This document shows, piece by piece, positions 5,880 to 12,892 of a stretch of DNA of 18,734 nt; the stretch's first letter is position 1, and each line of letters starts with the position of its first letter. The position numbers were made by a program, and so were the translations under genes. Source of the DNA: an uncultured Holophagaceae bacterium (GTDB lineage Bacteria > Acidobacteriota > Holophagae > Holophagales > Holophagaceae); the NCBI GenBank assembly GCA_903927605.1, contig CAIYNT010000142.1:1-18734 (forward strand), in the 5' to 3' direction. The notes beneath the pieces were generated by a model, which saw only the letters and a program-made list of their open reading frames with translations, had not been told where the DNA came from and did not search any database.

Positions 5880-7112
5880 CTAAGGCTTCAGTTGAACCCG
5901 GGCGAGCACGGGAGCCAGCCACCAGAACACCTGGAGCAGCAGGAAGACCAGTGCCACCCACTTGAGGACCGACAACCAGTCCGTACCTTCGGGCTTGGCG
6001 TCCACCGTTGCCTTCCGGGAAGCCAGGTAGGATTCGACCGGATCCTCCGCCAGGCTGATCTTCACGGGCTGACTTTGGCTGGCTTGGGGATCCGTCTCAC
6101 TCGGACCGCTGTCTTCGGGACCATCAGCAAAGAGGCCTGCGGGAATGCGGAACCGCGCCGTGGAGACGCTGCTGCCGTCTTCGTCCTGCCCAAGGAAGGC
6201 GAAGAGGCGGGCCCGCATGCTGGCCGGCCCGGGCAGGGCGTCGATCAGCTCCTCCATGAACTCCGGGAGGGTGGTGTAGCGATCCTCCGGGTCAACGGAC
6301 AGGGCCCGCTGGAACACCGCACCCAGACGGGGCGGCAGACCCGCCGGAATGGCGACCGGCTCCTGGAGGATGTGGATGATGATTTCCGTGAGGCCGCTCC
6401 CCGGATGGGGCAGCTGGTTCGTCAGCAGCTCGAAAGCGGTGGCGGCAAAACTGTAACGGTCCGAGGCGGGGGTGCCTTCGCCTCCCTTCAATACCTCGGG
6501 AGGCGCATAGGCGGGGGACCCCAGGAAGTCTCCAGTCACCGTCAAGCGCAGCGCCAGAGTTTGGGCGTAATCAGACTCAGCGCCGTCTTCCGTGAGCGGC
6601 GCCTCTAAAGGATGCTCGGGGTTCAGGCTCATGTGGCCCATGGTGCGGGCGATGCCGAAGTCCATGAGCTTGGCCCGGCCCTCTTCGCCCAGGAGGATGT
6701 TGTCGGGCTTCACGTCCCGGTGGACGATGGCACGCCGATGGGCCGCCCGCAGGGCCCGCATGGCCTGGACCAGCACCCTGGTTGCAGCCTCCTGGTCGAG
6801 GCTCTTCTCCTTGATGTGCTTGGCCAGACTCTTTCCTTCGACGTACTCCATGGCCAGAAACGGGCCGAGGTCCTCCTCCACGCCGACGTCGAAGATCGTC
6901 ACCAGGTTCGGGTGGTTCAGCTGGGCGCTGATCTCGGCCTCTCGGCGGAAGCGCAGCATGGCCTGATGCCGAGCCGTGCCCGTGACCCGGACCACCTTGA
7001 TGGCCACCCGCCGCTTCAGCAGGGGATCCTCGGCCAGGTAGACGGTTCCCATGCCGCCCTGTCCGATGGGCCGCAGGATCTGGTACCTGCCGATCGTCTT
7101 GGGGTCCGCCAT
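5880..7112 (-). CDS. Membrane-anchored Ser/Thr protein kinase (PknB/Hanks type)
   Basis: A 410-residue kinase. Domain residues ~9-295 show the Gly-rich loop IGQGGMGTVYLAED (16-29), ATP-binding K39 in VAIKVV, helix-C E60, catalytic HRDVKPDN (131-138, with D133) and DFG (151-153). The APE motif appears as PPE (204-206). Residues ~296-376 form a low-complexity Ser/Glu/Pro-rich linker, and 379-404 is a single C-terminal transmembrane helix with only a few residues beyond it. The kinase domain is therefore cytoplasmic with no extracellular sensor. The DFG-to-PPE stretch is about 55 residues, roughly twice the usual length, owing to an acidic insertion at ~160-188. The ATG at 7112 immediately precedes the kinase fold; longer upstream reading is an artefact. 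No ribosome binding site is evident, but TAGAAT lies 8 bases upstream. Confidence 0.95.
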   Translation of the reverse strand: MADPKTIGRYQILRPIGQGGMGTVYLAEDPLLKRRVAIKVVRVTGTARHQAMLRFRREAEISAQLNHPNLVTIFDVGVEEDLGPFLAMEYVEGKSLAKHIKEKSLDQEAATRVLVQAMRALRAAHRRAIVHRDVKPDNILLGEEGRAKLMDFGIARTMGHMSLNPEHPLEAPLTEDGAESDYAQTLALRLTVTGDFLGSPAYAPPEVLKGGEGTPASDRYSFAATAFELLTNQLPHPGSGLTEIIIHILQEPVAIPAGLPPRLGAVFQRALSVDPEDRYTTLPEFMEELIDALPGPASMRARLFAFLGQDEDGSSVSTARFRIPAGLFADGPEDSGPSETDPQASQSQPVKISLAEDPVESYLASRKATVDAKPEGTDWLSVLKWVALVFLLLQVFWWLAPVLARVQLKP

Positions 7113-7120
7113 GAGATGGA

Positions 7121-7126
7121 ATTCTA
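7121..7126 (-). promoter_or_regulatory. Candidate -10 box for the Ser/Thr kinase gene (leaderless arrangement)
   Basis: On the minus strand TAGAAT ends 8 bases before the kinase ATG at 7112. No Shine-Dalgarno sequence is visible and no good -35 box is seen. The spacing would place the transcript start at or next to the start codon. The same hexamer occurs before nadA. Confidence 0.3.
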
Positions 7127-7153
7127 ACCAGGAGCTACATCCCGAAGAGGGGA

Positions 7154-7159
7154 TAGAAT
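7154..7159 (+). promoter_or_regulatory. Candidate -10 box for the efpL-like gene
   Basis: TAGAAT on the + strand lies 26 bases before the ATG at 7186, leaving a short leader with a GGAG ribosome binding site (7177-7180). The -35 region is not recognisable. Together with the minus-strand TAGAAT at 7126-7121 it makes the 73-base gap a compact divergent promoter region. Confidence 0.35.
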
Positions 7160-7185
7160 GGAGGATTCGACATTCCGGAGACCCC

Positions 7186-7761
7186 ATGGCCGCCCTTCTC
7201 GAAGCCATCGAGATCAAACGCAAGATGTTCTTCGAACTCGAGGACACCCCCTTCCATTGCCTGGACGTTGAGATTTCCACGCCCACAGCCCGTGGTGGCC
7301 AGACCTTGGTGCGCATCAAGATGCGGAACCTGCTCACCCGGGCGGTCTTCGACAAGACCTTCAAGGCCGGCGACAAGTTCAAGGAGCCCGACCTCGCCCT
7401 CGCCCCCGCCAGCTACCTCTACAGCGACGGCGACGGTTCCCACTTCATGGACCAGGAGACTTACGAGACGCACACCCTGGGCGAGTCCCTCATGGGTGAC
7501 GCCCTCGACTACCTGACTGAGGGGCTGGGCGTCCAGATCCAGAAATTCAATGGCAACCCCATCGGCCTCCAGCTTCCCACCCAGGTCGAGCTCGCCGTCA
7601 CCTATACGGAACCCGGCGCCCGGGGCGACACGGCCAGCGGCAACGTCACCAAGCCCGCCAAGCTGGAGACTGGCATCGAGATCAAGGTGCCCCTCTTCAT
7701 CAAGGAGGGCGAAAAGGTGAAGGTCAGCACCGAGACTGGCGATGTCGTGGGCCGGGCCTAA
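7186..7761 (+). CDS. yeiP: Elongation factor P-like protein, EfpL/YeiP type
   Basis: A 191-residue protein with the three beta-barrel domains of EF-P: a KOW-like N-domain, a middle OB domain with YLYSDGDGSHFMDQETYE, and a C-terminal OB domain with GNVTKPAKLETGIEIKVPLFIKEGEKV. EF-P binds between the ribosomal P and E sites and relieves stalling at proline runs. The tip of the N-domain loop reads STPTARGGQT (31-40), with Arg at position 36. This matches E. coli YeiP/EfpL (SPTARGA) and not canonical EF-P, whose loop has PGKGxA with a modifiable Lys. So it is probably an EfpL-type paralogue needing no beta-lysylation. The ATG at 7186 has GGAG 5 bases upstream. It heads a cluster with rsgA and an acyltransferase, and a palindromic repeat follows its stop. 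Confidence 0.85.
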   Translation: MAALLEAIEIKRKMFFELEDTPFHCLDVEISTPTARGGQTLVRIKMRNLLTRAVFDKTFKAGDKFKEPDLALAPASYLYSDGDGSHFMDQETYETHTLGESLMGDALDYLTEGLGVQIQKFNGNPIGLQLPTQVELAVTYTEPGARGDTASGNVTKPAKLETGIEIKVPLFIKEGEKVKVSTETGDVVGRA

Positions 7762-7771
7762 TGCGGAGCGA

Positions 7772-7854
7772 GGGGGACCGCCTGCTCCCAGTGGTCGCGC
7801 TGCGTCCCCCTCGCGCTCCCCGCGCGCCGCTCGGGCAGAGCCCGACCAGCGCGC
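7772..7854 (+). repeat. GC-rich palindromic repeat, copy A
   Basis: The element lies 10 bases after the efpL-like stop and before rsgA. It starts GGGGGACCGC (7772-7781), contains CGCGCTGCG (7796-7804) and a CCCCC block, and ends in a hairpin. The hairpin's inner stem is TCGGGC/GCCCGA (7831-7836, 7840-7845) around AGA. Its outer stem is GCGCGC/GCGCGC (7822-7827, 7849-7854), separated by a 3x3 internal loop. GGGGGAC at 7772-7778 can also pair with GTCCCCC at 7804-7810. The same blocks in the same order occur after purH at 14446-14513. Confidence 0.7.
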
Positions 7855-7897
7855 CTACTCCGTCCCCAGCGCGGTTGAGCTGTGGGAAGGCCACCGC

Positions 7898-9034
7898 GTG
7901 ACCCGCAAGTTCCGCCTCGGCCAGAGCCGGGAGGCCCAGGACGTGGACCACGGGGAGGCCTACTCCCGCGAGCGGGGTGGGGAAAGCAAGCGCCGCCAGC
8001 GCCAAGCTGAACGACTGGAAACTGGAATCGAGTCCCATGACGCCGAGGCGCTACTGAGGCTCCCAGATGCTGGTCCCTGGATGCATCTGCCCGAGGCGAC
8101 CCTCATCCAGCGGCATAGCCAATGGGTGGACCTGGAGTTGGCGGATCGCAGCGTCATGCGGGCCACCTTGGGCGGGAAGCTCAAGGGAGTGCGACTTGTC
8201 TGCGGGGACCAGGTCCGCTATTCGGTGGTCCCAGTCGAACCGGATGATCCGAAGTTCCCGGCTTCGGTCAATCTCCGGGGGGAAGGCGCTTCGCCCGAAG
8301 CCCAGGTGGTGGCTGTGATGCCACGGAAATCACTGCTGAAGCGCGGCGGTGGCGATGACCGGGAGCCCTGGCAGCTCATCTGCGCCAATGCCGACGAACT
8401 CTGGATCTGTGCCTCGGTGACAGATCCCCCCCTGCGCCCCGGCCTGCTGGAACGGGCCCAGGTGCTTGCGCTCGATGCCGGCCTCCGGTTCCGAGTACTC
8501 GTCACCAAGCGGGATCGGGCCTCGAAGAAGGACACCCTTCCTGAGTTGGACCCCCTGCGTGAACAGGGGGTATCGATCCATGAGACCTCCGCCCTGAAGG
8601 GCGAGGGCATCGAACCCCTGCGCGACCTTCTCCAGGGGCAAGTGGTGGTGCTTCTGGGCCACAGCGGCGTGGGCAAGAGCACCCTGGTGAACGCCCTCCA
8701 CCCAGGCGCTGCACTGAAAACGGGGGGGCTCACCAAATTCGGCACGGGGAAGCAGACCACCACGGCCACCCGCTGGTTGCCGGTCGTTTCCGGCACACTG
8801 GTGGATACGCCTGGAATCCGCAGCCTGAGCGTGCGGGGCTTCGACCGATCTCTGCTTGGTCAGGTGTTCCCGGAATTCCCTGCCGAGGTGATGGAGAACC
8901 CCTTCACCTTCGATGCCGGAGACGATGAGACCCTCGAGCGCTTGAACCTTGATTACCCTGAGCGGTTGCAGAGTCTCCAACGGCTCTGGCAGGAGATGGA
9001 CGACCGGAATCCCAACCAGAATGTGTGGCGGTAG
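7898..9034 (+). CDS. rsgA: Ribosome small-subunit-dependent GTPase RsgA (lacking zinc-site residues)
   Basis: A 378-residue circularly permuted GTPase that assists late 30S subunit maturation. After a basic N-terminal tail (1-45) comes an OB domain (~60-140), then the permuted G motifs: G4 as TKRD (203-206), G5 SAL (231-233), G1 GHSGVGKST (254-262), the G2-like GKQTTT (284-289) and G3 DTPG (303-306). That G4-G5-G1-G3 order is unique to RsgA/YlqF-type proteins. The C-terminal region after FPEF has no Cys or His, whereas typical RsgA binds zinc there through three Cys and one His. The GTG at 7898 is chosen because GGGAAGG lies 7 bases before it and upstream sequence is the palindromic repeat. 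The acyltransferase gene starts 3-15 bases after its stop, so they are probably cotranscribed. Confidence 0.92.
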   Translation: MTRKFRLGQSREAQDVDHGEAYSRERGGESKRRQRQAERLETGIESHDAEALLRLPDAGPWMHLPEATLIQRHSQWVDLELADRSVMRATLGGKLKGVRLVCGDQVRYSVVPVEPDDPKFPASVNLRGEGASPEAQVVAVMPRKSLLKRGGGDDREPWQLICANADELWICASVTDPPLRPGLLERAQVLALDAGLRFRVLVTKRDRASKKDTLPELDPLREQGVSIHETSALKGEGIEPLRDLLQGQVVVLLGHSGVGKSTLVNALHPGAALKTGGLTKFGTGKQTTTATRWLPVVSGTLVDTPGIRSLSVRGFDRSLLGQVFPEFPAEVMENPFTFDAGDDETLERLNLDYPERLQSLQRLWQEMDDRNPNQNVWR

Positions 9035-9049
9035 GCCGTGCAGGACCGC

Positions 9050-9985
9050 ATGCAGACCGATTCCAAGTTGCTGGACCTCGTCTACGGGGTAGTCTTCGGC
9101 TCCCTCTTCCCGCTCTTCCATTTTGCCGCGCGGTCCTTCGCCCGGCGAGAGCGCGGCCACGACATTGCGGACCAGATTGCCAATGCCTTCATGGAACTGC
9201 GCCCCAGGTACCTCGAAGCCATCCTGGGCAACACCGCGCAAGTAATGGGTTTGAAGCCCTCCGACGCAAGGGTGGAACGCACAGCGGGCGAGATGGTGCG
9301 CCAGCACGCGAGGGCCTGGGTGGACTTCTTCTTCTATGGCCAGCGCCCCGTCGAGGAGGCTCTGTCGCAGTTCGCCAACCTGGAAGGCATCAGCCAACTC
9401 GACGCAGCCCTCACCGAAGGCTGCGGGGCCATCCTGCTCACGGCCCATGCGGGCAACTTCGAACTGGGTGGCATCCTGCTGCGGGCTCGGAACCTGAAGG
9501 TCCACGCGGTCTACAAGCCCGACCGCTTCGAGGCGGTCGAGCGCCTTCGGGAGAGCCTGCGCAGCCAGGGCGGCGTGATAGGCATCCCCGTGGACGGCGT
9601 GGGGTTCTCGACCCTCCCCCTCGTGAAGCTCCTTCGGGAAGGGGCTCTGGTCGGCATGCAAGGGGACCGGGACTTCAGCCTGAACGGCGTGTCCATGCCC
9701 TTTTTCGGGCGTGAGGTGCCCTTTCCCCGGGGCCCCTGGGAACTGGCCGCCATGACCGGCGCCCCTATCATCACGAGCTTTTTCTATACCGACGAGGAGC
9801 GTCAATTCCACGCCCACTTTGGGGAACCCATTTACATCCACGGGGGGAGGGGTGAGCGCAAGGCGGCGATCGAGGCGGGCATGAGGGCTTATGTGGCCGA
9901 TCTGGAAGCCCTGATCCGCCGCCATCCCAGTCAGTGGTACTGCTTCTATCCCTTCTGGGACGATCCCGCCCGGAACTCCCCCTGA
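9050..9985 (+). CDS. LpxL/HtrB-type lysophospholipid (lipid A) acyltransferase family protein
   Basis: A 311-residue inner-membrane-associated acyltransferase. The catalytic H-x4-E motif is in TAHAGNFELGG (H133, E138). It is followed by the family's substrate-binding segment MQGDRD (203-208) and by MPFFGREVPFPRGPWELAAMTGAPI, closely as in LpxL/HtrB lauroyl/myristoyl transferases. A hydrophobic stretch at 10-27 is the likely membrane anchor. LpxL enzymes add a secondary acyl chain to lipid A; relatives acylate other lipids, so the substrate is inferred. I chose the ATG at 9050, with AGGA 4 bases upstream; a GTG at 9038 would add four residues and starts 3 bases after the rsgA stop. It ends the efpL-rsgA cluster. 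The 118 bases downstream hold no gene. Confidence 0.87.
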   Translation: MQTDSKLLDLVYGVVFGSLFPLFHFAARSFARRERGHDIADQIANAFMELRPRYLEAILGNTAQVMGLKPSDARVERTAGEMVRQHARAWVDFFFYGQRPVEEALSQFANLEGISQLDAALTEGCGAILLTAHAGNFELGGILLRARNLKVHAVYKPDRFEAVERLRESLRSQGGVIGIPVDGVGFSTLPLVKLLREGALVGMQGDRDFSLNGVSMPFFGREVPFPRGPWELAAMTGAPIITSFFYTDEERQFHAHFGEPIYIHGGRGERKAAIEAGMRAYVADLEALIRRHPSQWYCFYPFWDDPARNSP

Positions 9986-10103
9986 TCGGCCCCCATCAAA
10001 GCCCTGTTGCCACAGCTGTCGCACCTTGTCCCCAGTCATAGGATGATTGTCTTAGGCTCAAACTGTTCCGGTCCTTTTCCGGTTCCCCTTAGGAGTTCCA
10101 TTC
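9986..10103. other. Intergenic region upstream of the lipoprotein gene
   Basis: These 118 bases hold no gene. The lower GC content from ~10025 to 10065 suggests the promoter of the lipoprotein gene, but no convincing -35/-10 pair was found. AGGAG at 10091-10095 is the ribosome binding site. No strong terminator for the upstream acyltransferase is seen. Confidence 0.4.
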
Positions 10104-10865
10104 ATGCGCGGTGCCATTCCCCTTCTCCTCGTCCTCGCGACCACCTTCGGCTGCCAGTCCAAGAAATCCGACGCCATCGTGGCCGCCCCCACCTCAGGGG
10201 CCCTGCCCGCCACCACCACGCCCGCTGCGGGCCAGGGCATCAGCGGCAAGGTGCTGGAACGGATCGATGCTTCGCCCTACTGCTACCTGCACATCCAGAC
10301 CGCCCAAGGTGAGGTCTGGGCGGCGGTGCCCCAGGCCAAGATCGAAAAGGGCACTGAGGTCACGGTGGTGAACCCCATGCTGATGTCCAACTTCGAGTCC
10401 AAGACCCTGAACCGCACCTTCGCCGAGGTGTTTTTCGGGACCCTGGCAGGAGCCGCTGGCGCTGCACCTGCAGGCGCCGCTCCTGGAGCTGCGGCCCCCG
10501 CCCCCATGGGCACCCCGGCACCTGCGCCGGTACTGATCGCCAAGGTGGACAAGGCCTCCGGCGCGGATGCGCGGACTGTGGCTGAGGTTTGGGCACAGAA
10601 GGGCACTCTGAAAGAGAAGACCGTCAGCATCCGCGGCAAGGTGGTGAAGTACAACCCCGGTGTGATGGGGAAGAACTGGCTCCACCTGCAGGATGGCAGC
10701 GGCGACCCCGCCAAGGGCACCCATGACATCACTGTCACCAGCCAAAATACCGTCGCCATGGGTGACGTGGTGACCGCCAAAGGCGTGGTGCGGGTGGACA
10801 AGGACTTCGGCTCGGGCTACACCTACGCGATCATCGTCGAGGAGGCCAAGGTCGCGAAGCAGTGA
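10104..10865 (+). CDS. NrfJ-like OB-fold lipoprotein, two domains
   Basis: A 253-residue predicted lipoprotein. Residues 1-16 are a signal peptide ending TTFG before C17, an imperfect lipobox. Domain 1 (~46-113) reads GKVLERIDASPYCYLHI, then VWAAVPQ and SNFESKTLNRTF. By eye this matches the small periplasmic NrfJ-like proteins found near cytochromes and nitrite reductases, where GKVLE..D...YTY, VW.A.P and F.SKTLNRTF are typical. Residues 114-145 form an Ala/Pro/Gly linker. Domain 2 (~158-248), with VSIRGKVVKYNPGVMGKNW and a GYTYAIIVEEA end, looks like a second OB-fold. Binding partner unknown. AGGAG lies 8 bases before the ATG. The gene is monocistronic in appearance and ends at a strong terminator shared with nuoG. 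Confidence 0.82.
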   Translation: MRGAIPLLLVLATTFGCQSKKSDAIVAAPTSGALPATTTPAAGQGISGKVLERIDASPYCYLHIQTAQGEVWAAVPQAKIEKGTEVTVVNPMLMSNFESKTLNRTFAEVFFGTLAGAAGAAPAGAAPGAAAPAPMGTPAPAPVLIAKVDKASGADARTVAEVWAQKGTLKEKTVSIRGKVVKYNPGVMGKNWLHLQDGSGDPAKGTHDITVTSQNTVAMGDVVTAKGVVRVDKDFGSGYTYAIIVEEAKVAKQ

Positions 10866-10883
10866 ATTCGATACCGATCTATG

Positions 10884-10914
10884 GAAAGCGGGCGCCAAAA
10901 TGGCGCCCGCTTTC
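10884..10914. terminator. Bidirectional transcription terminator
   Basis: A perfect 14-base-pair stem (GAAAGCGGGCGCCA at 10884-10897 with its complement at 10901-10914) encloses an AAA loop. It lies between the convergent lipoprotein and nuoG genes, 18 bases after one stop and 15 after the other. Each strand ends its stem in a short T run (CTTTC). The U tract is short for a classical intrinsic terminator, but position and symmetry fit a terminator for both genes. Confidence 0.88.
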
Positions 10915-10929
10915 TGTACCGGAAACAGG

Positions 10930-12378
10930 CTAGACGGCCGCGAGAATGGCGGCCAGCTCCTTCACCCAGGCGGGCACGGTACGGACGCCTTTGGGGGGCT
11001 GAATGGCCTTCTGGTAGCGCCGCAGATCACCATCATGGTTGACGATGAAATCGCTCTCTTCGGCAACGTTCGTGATGGGCAGCCAAGCGGTGGCAGTCCG
11101 TCCCAATTCCGAGGGTTCGGCTTCCAAGGCGAGGCTGAAGGATGCGGCCTTGAGGATCTGACCCAGGAGTTCTGCCTCCTTGGCGCTGGTGAAGGTAGCA
11201 TCGTGCACCACCACCACGGCCTTGACGCTCCCGGACTGGACCTTGCCGAGGAGTTCTTCGAGGGCTCCGAAACGGAAGCCCCGATCCATGAAGCCACGGC
11301 GATTCAGAATGCCATCGGCGCTGGTCTGATACTTGGGCAGGAGGACCGGGATAGTCCGGTCACCGCTGCCAAAACGGAGGTCTGGGGAGGATGCCAGCTC
11401 ACCCAGTCGCTGGGCGGCATCGCAGCCGAAGGTGCCCTGGCCGATGACGGCCACAGGACCGGCGGCCTGCAGGGCCTCGCGGATGGCATCCAGCGTGGCG
11501 GGCGTGCCCTTCAACGCAGGTACCGGCTCTTGGCCCTTGCGGTTGTACCGACCGTACGAATAGCGCTCTTCATCACTGATGAAGTGCGTGGTGTCCTTGC
11601 CTTCCAGGGGTCGGGGACGGAAGCGGTGGATCTGATTGCCCTCATGGTCGATCCAGATGGGACTCCCGAGGGCCGAATGACGGCTGATGGAAGGCGCGCT
11701 CTTGAGGTACCACACCCGCTTCTTGAACCGGAAATCCCGACTGGTGAGGGCGCCCACCGGGCAGAGGTCCACGACATTTCCCGCGAAGGGATTCTGGTCC
11801 ATGCTCTTGCCGGTGAAGGTCGTGACCTCCAGTCGTGAGCCGCGGGAGGCCACCGTCAGTTCGCCACCACCGCTGATTTCGCGGGTGAACCGCACGCAGC
11901 GGGTGCAGTGGATGCAGCGGTTCTTGTCGATGACGATCTTGGCGCCCAGGTCCTCGTACCGATAGCGCCGCTTCACTTCGCCCATGCGCGAGTCGCCGCT
12001 TCCATAGTGATAGGAATAGTCCTGGAGCTTGCACTCACCAGCCTGATCGCAGATGGGGCAATCAAGGGGGTGGTTGATGAGCAGGAATTCCATCACGCCA
12101 GCGCGGGCATCGGCCACGGCGGGTGTGTTGGTGAAGACTTCCATCACCACGGCGTCTGGATTGTCCTTAGGGGCTGGCGGCACCGTGGTCGTACAGCTGG
12201 TGGCCAGTTTCGGCTGGCCCTTGATCTCCACCAGGCACATGCGGCAGGTGGCCACGGGCGTGAGGGCCGGGTGATAGCAGTAGTGGGGGATATCGATGCC
12301 CACCGTGCGGCAGGCATCCAGCACGAGGGTGCCGGGGTTCACGCTCAGTGCAACGTCGTTGATCTTGATCGTCGGCAT
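10930..12378 (-). CDS. nuoG: NADH-quinone oxidoreductase subunit G, short form
   Basis: A 482-residue iron-sulfur subunit of the peripheral arm of complex I. Residues 1-80 are a 2Fe-2S ferredoxin domain with C34, C45, C48 and C62 (N1b). The His-Cys3 motif H103, C107, C110, C116 fits cluster N5. CIHCTRC (155-161) with C206 in DLCPVGAL binds N4. Next comes the region where many bacterial NuoG have a CxxCxxxC N7 site; here it reads SAPSISRHSALGSP with no Cys. The C-terminal molybdopterin-fold remnant (~225-482) is much shorter than in E. coli (908 aa) or Thermus (783 aa). It lies alone: no other nuo gene is in the window. The ATG at 12378 has GGAG 7 bases upstream. A small unknown gene lies 59 bases upstream. 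Confidence 0.93.
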   Translation of the reverse strand: MPTIKINDVALSVNPGTLVLDACRTVGIDIPHYCYHPALTPVATCRMCLVEIKGQPKLATSCTTTVPPAPKDNPDAVVMEVFTNTPAVADARAGVMEFLLINHPLDCPICDQAGECKLQDYSYHYGSGDSRMGEVKRRYRYEDLGAKIVIDKNRCIHCTRCVRFTREISGGGELTVASRGSRLEVTTFTGKSMDQNPFAGNVVDLCPVGALTSRDFRFKKRVWYLKSAPSISRHSALGSPIWIDHEGNQIHRFRPRPLEGKDTTHFISDEERYSYGRYNRKGQEPVPALKGTPATLDAIREALQAAGPVAVIGQGTFGCDAAQRLGELASSPDLRFGSGDRTIPVLLPKYQTSADGILNRRGFMDRGFRFGALEELLGKVQSGSVKAVVVVHDATFTSAKEAELLGQILKAASFSLALEAEPSELGRTATAWLPITNVAEESDFIVNHDGDLRRYQKAIQPPKGVRTVPAWVKELAAILAAV

Positions 12379-12437
12379 GGGCCCACTCCAGGGCTTCCAG
12401 GATGGGGCTTGGAGCCTTCAAGGTAAAGGAGGCCTGA

Positions 12438-12776
12438 TCAACTCTTTCCGATGGCCCCCACCATGCAACGGCGGCAGAAGTCCAGGAAATCCTCCAGATC
12501 CGGGATATCCACGTTCACTGTGGCGGGGATCACATTCGGGATGACCACCCGCTTGCGCAGCTCACCCGTGGCCTCCAGGGAGAACACGAACCAGGCGAGC
12601 CGGTCCTTCTCCGACGACAGCGTGAGGCTCACCACCTTGGTCTCGAAGAACAGGTCGGGGGCACCCCCATCCTCGGGCGTCTTCCAATCGGGGATGTGGG
12701 CCCGCTTCACGAACTCGGACTTCAGCTGGTCCAGGGTGTGCTGGACCGTGAACTGAACCTCGACCTGGACATCCAT
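12438..12776 (-). CDS. Hypothetical protein, 112 aa, upstream of nuoG
   Basis: The family is not recognised. The start at 12776 is well supported: GGGAGGTGG ends 2 bases before the ATG, the best ribosome binding site in the window. The protein begins MDVQVEVQFTVQHTL, continues with a charged segment and alternating beta-like stretches (LFFETKVVSLTLSS, LAWFVFSLEATGEL, VVIPNVIPATVNVDIP), and ends in a short helix with CRRC (CxxC). No signal peptide or membrane segment. It sits upstream of nuoG on the same strand and may share its transcript; any tie to complex I is contextual only. It diverges from purH across 116 bases. Confidence 0.75.
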   Translation of the reverse strand: MDVQVEVQFTVQHTLDQLKSEFVKRAHIPDWKTPEDGGAPDLFFETKVVSLTLSSEKDRLAWFVFSLEATGELRKRVVIPNVIPATVNVDIPDLEDFLDFCRRCMVGAIGKS

Positions 12777-12892
12777 TTCCACCTCCCTACTGCTGACCTT
12801 GTCGGCCCGAATCGCCCAGAACCCAAACCTGGACATCCTTCCCTTCCGAAAGGCGCGGAGACGTGGAAAAATCAAGGATTCAGGGGGCACCC

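Noticed and set aside
7113..7382. 90-residue N-terminal extension of the Ser/Thr kinase
   Set aside because: It would read antisense through the start of the efpL-like gene. The kinase fold begins right after the ATG at 7112.
7742..7897. Longer RsgA start overlapping the efpL-like gene
   Set aside because: The added residues are a translation of the palindromic repeat (Pro/Ala/Arg-rich). The GTG at 7898 has a good ribosome binding site.
8330..10039. 569-residue open frame on the minus strand
   Set aside because: It spans the antisense of both rsgA and the acyltransferase and ignores their boundaries; there are no family motifs.
12379..12437. Terminator between the 112-aa gene and nuoG
   Set aside because: Only a 4-base stem (GCCT/AGGC) with a 12-base loop and no T run is present, too weak to call.
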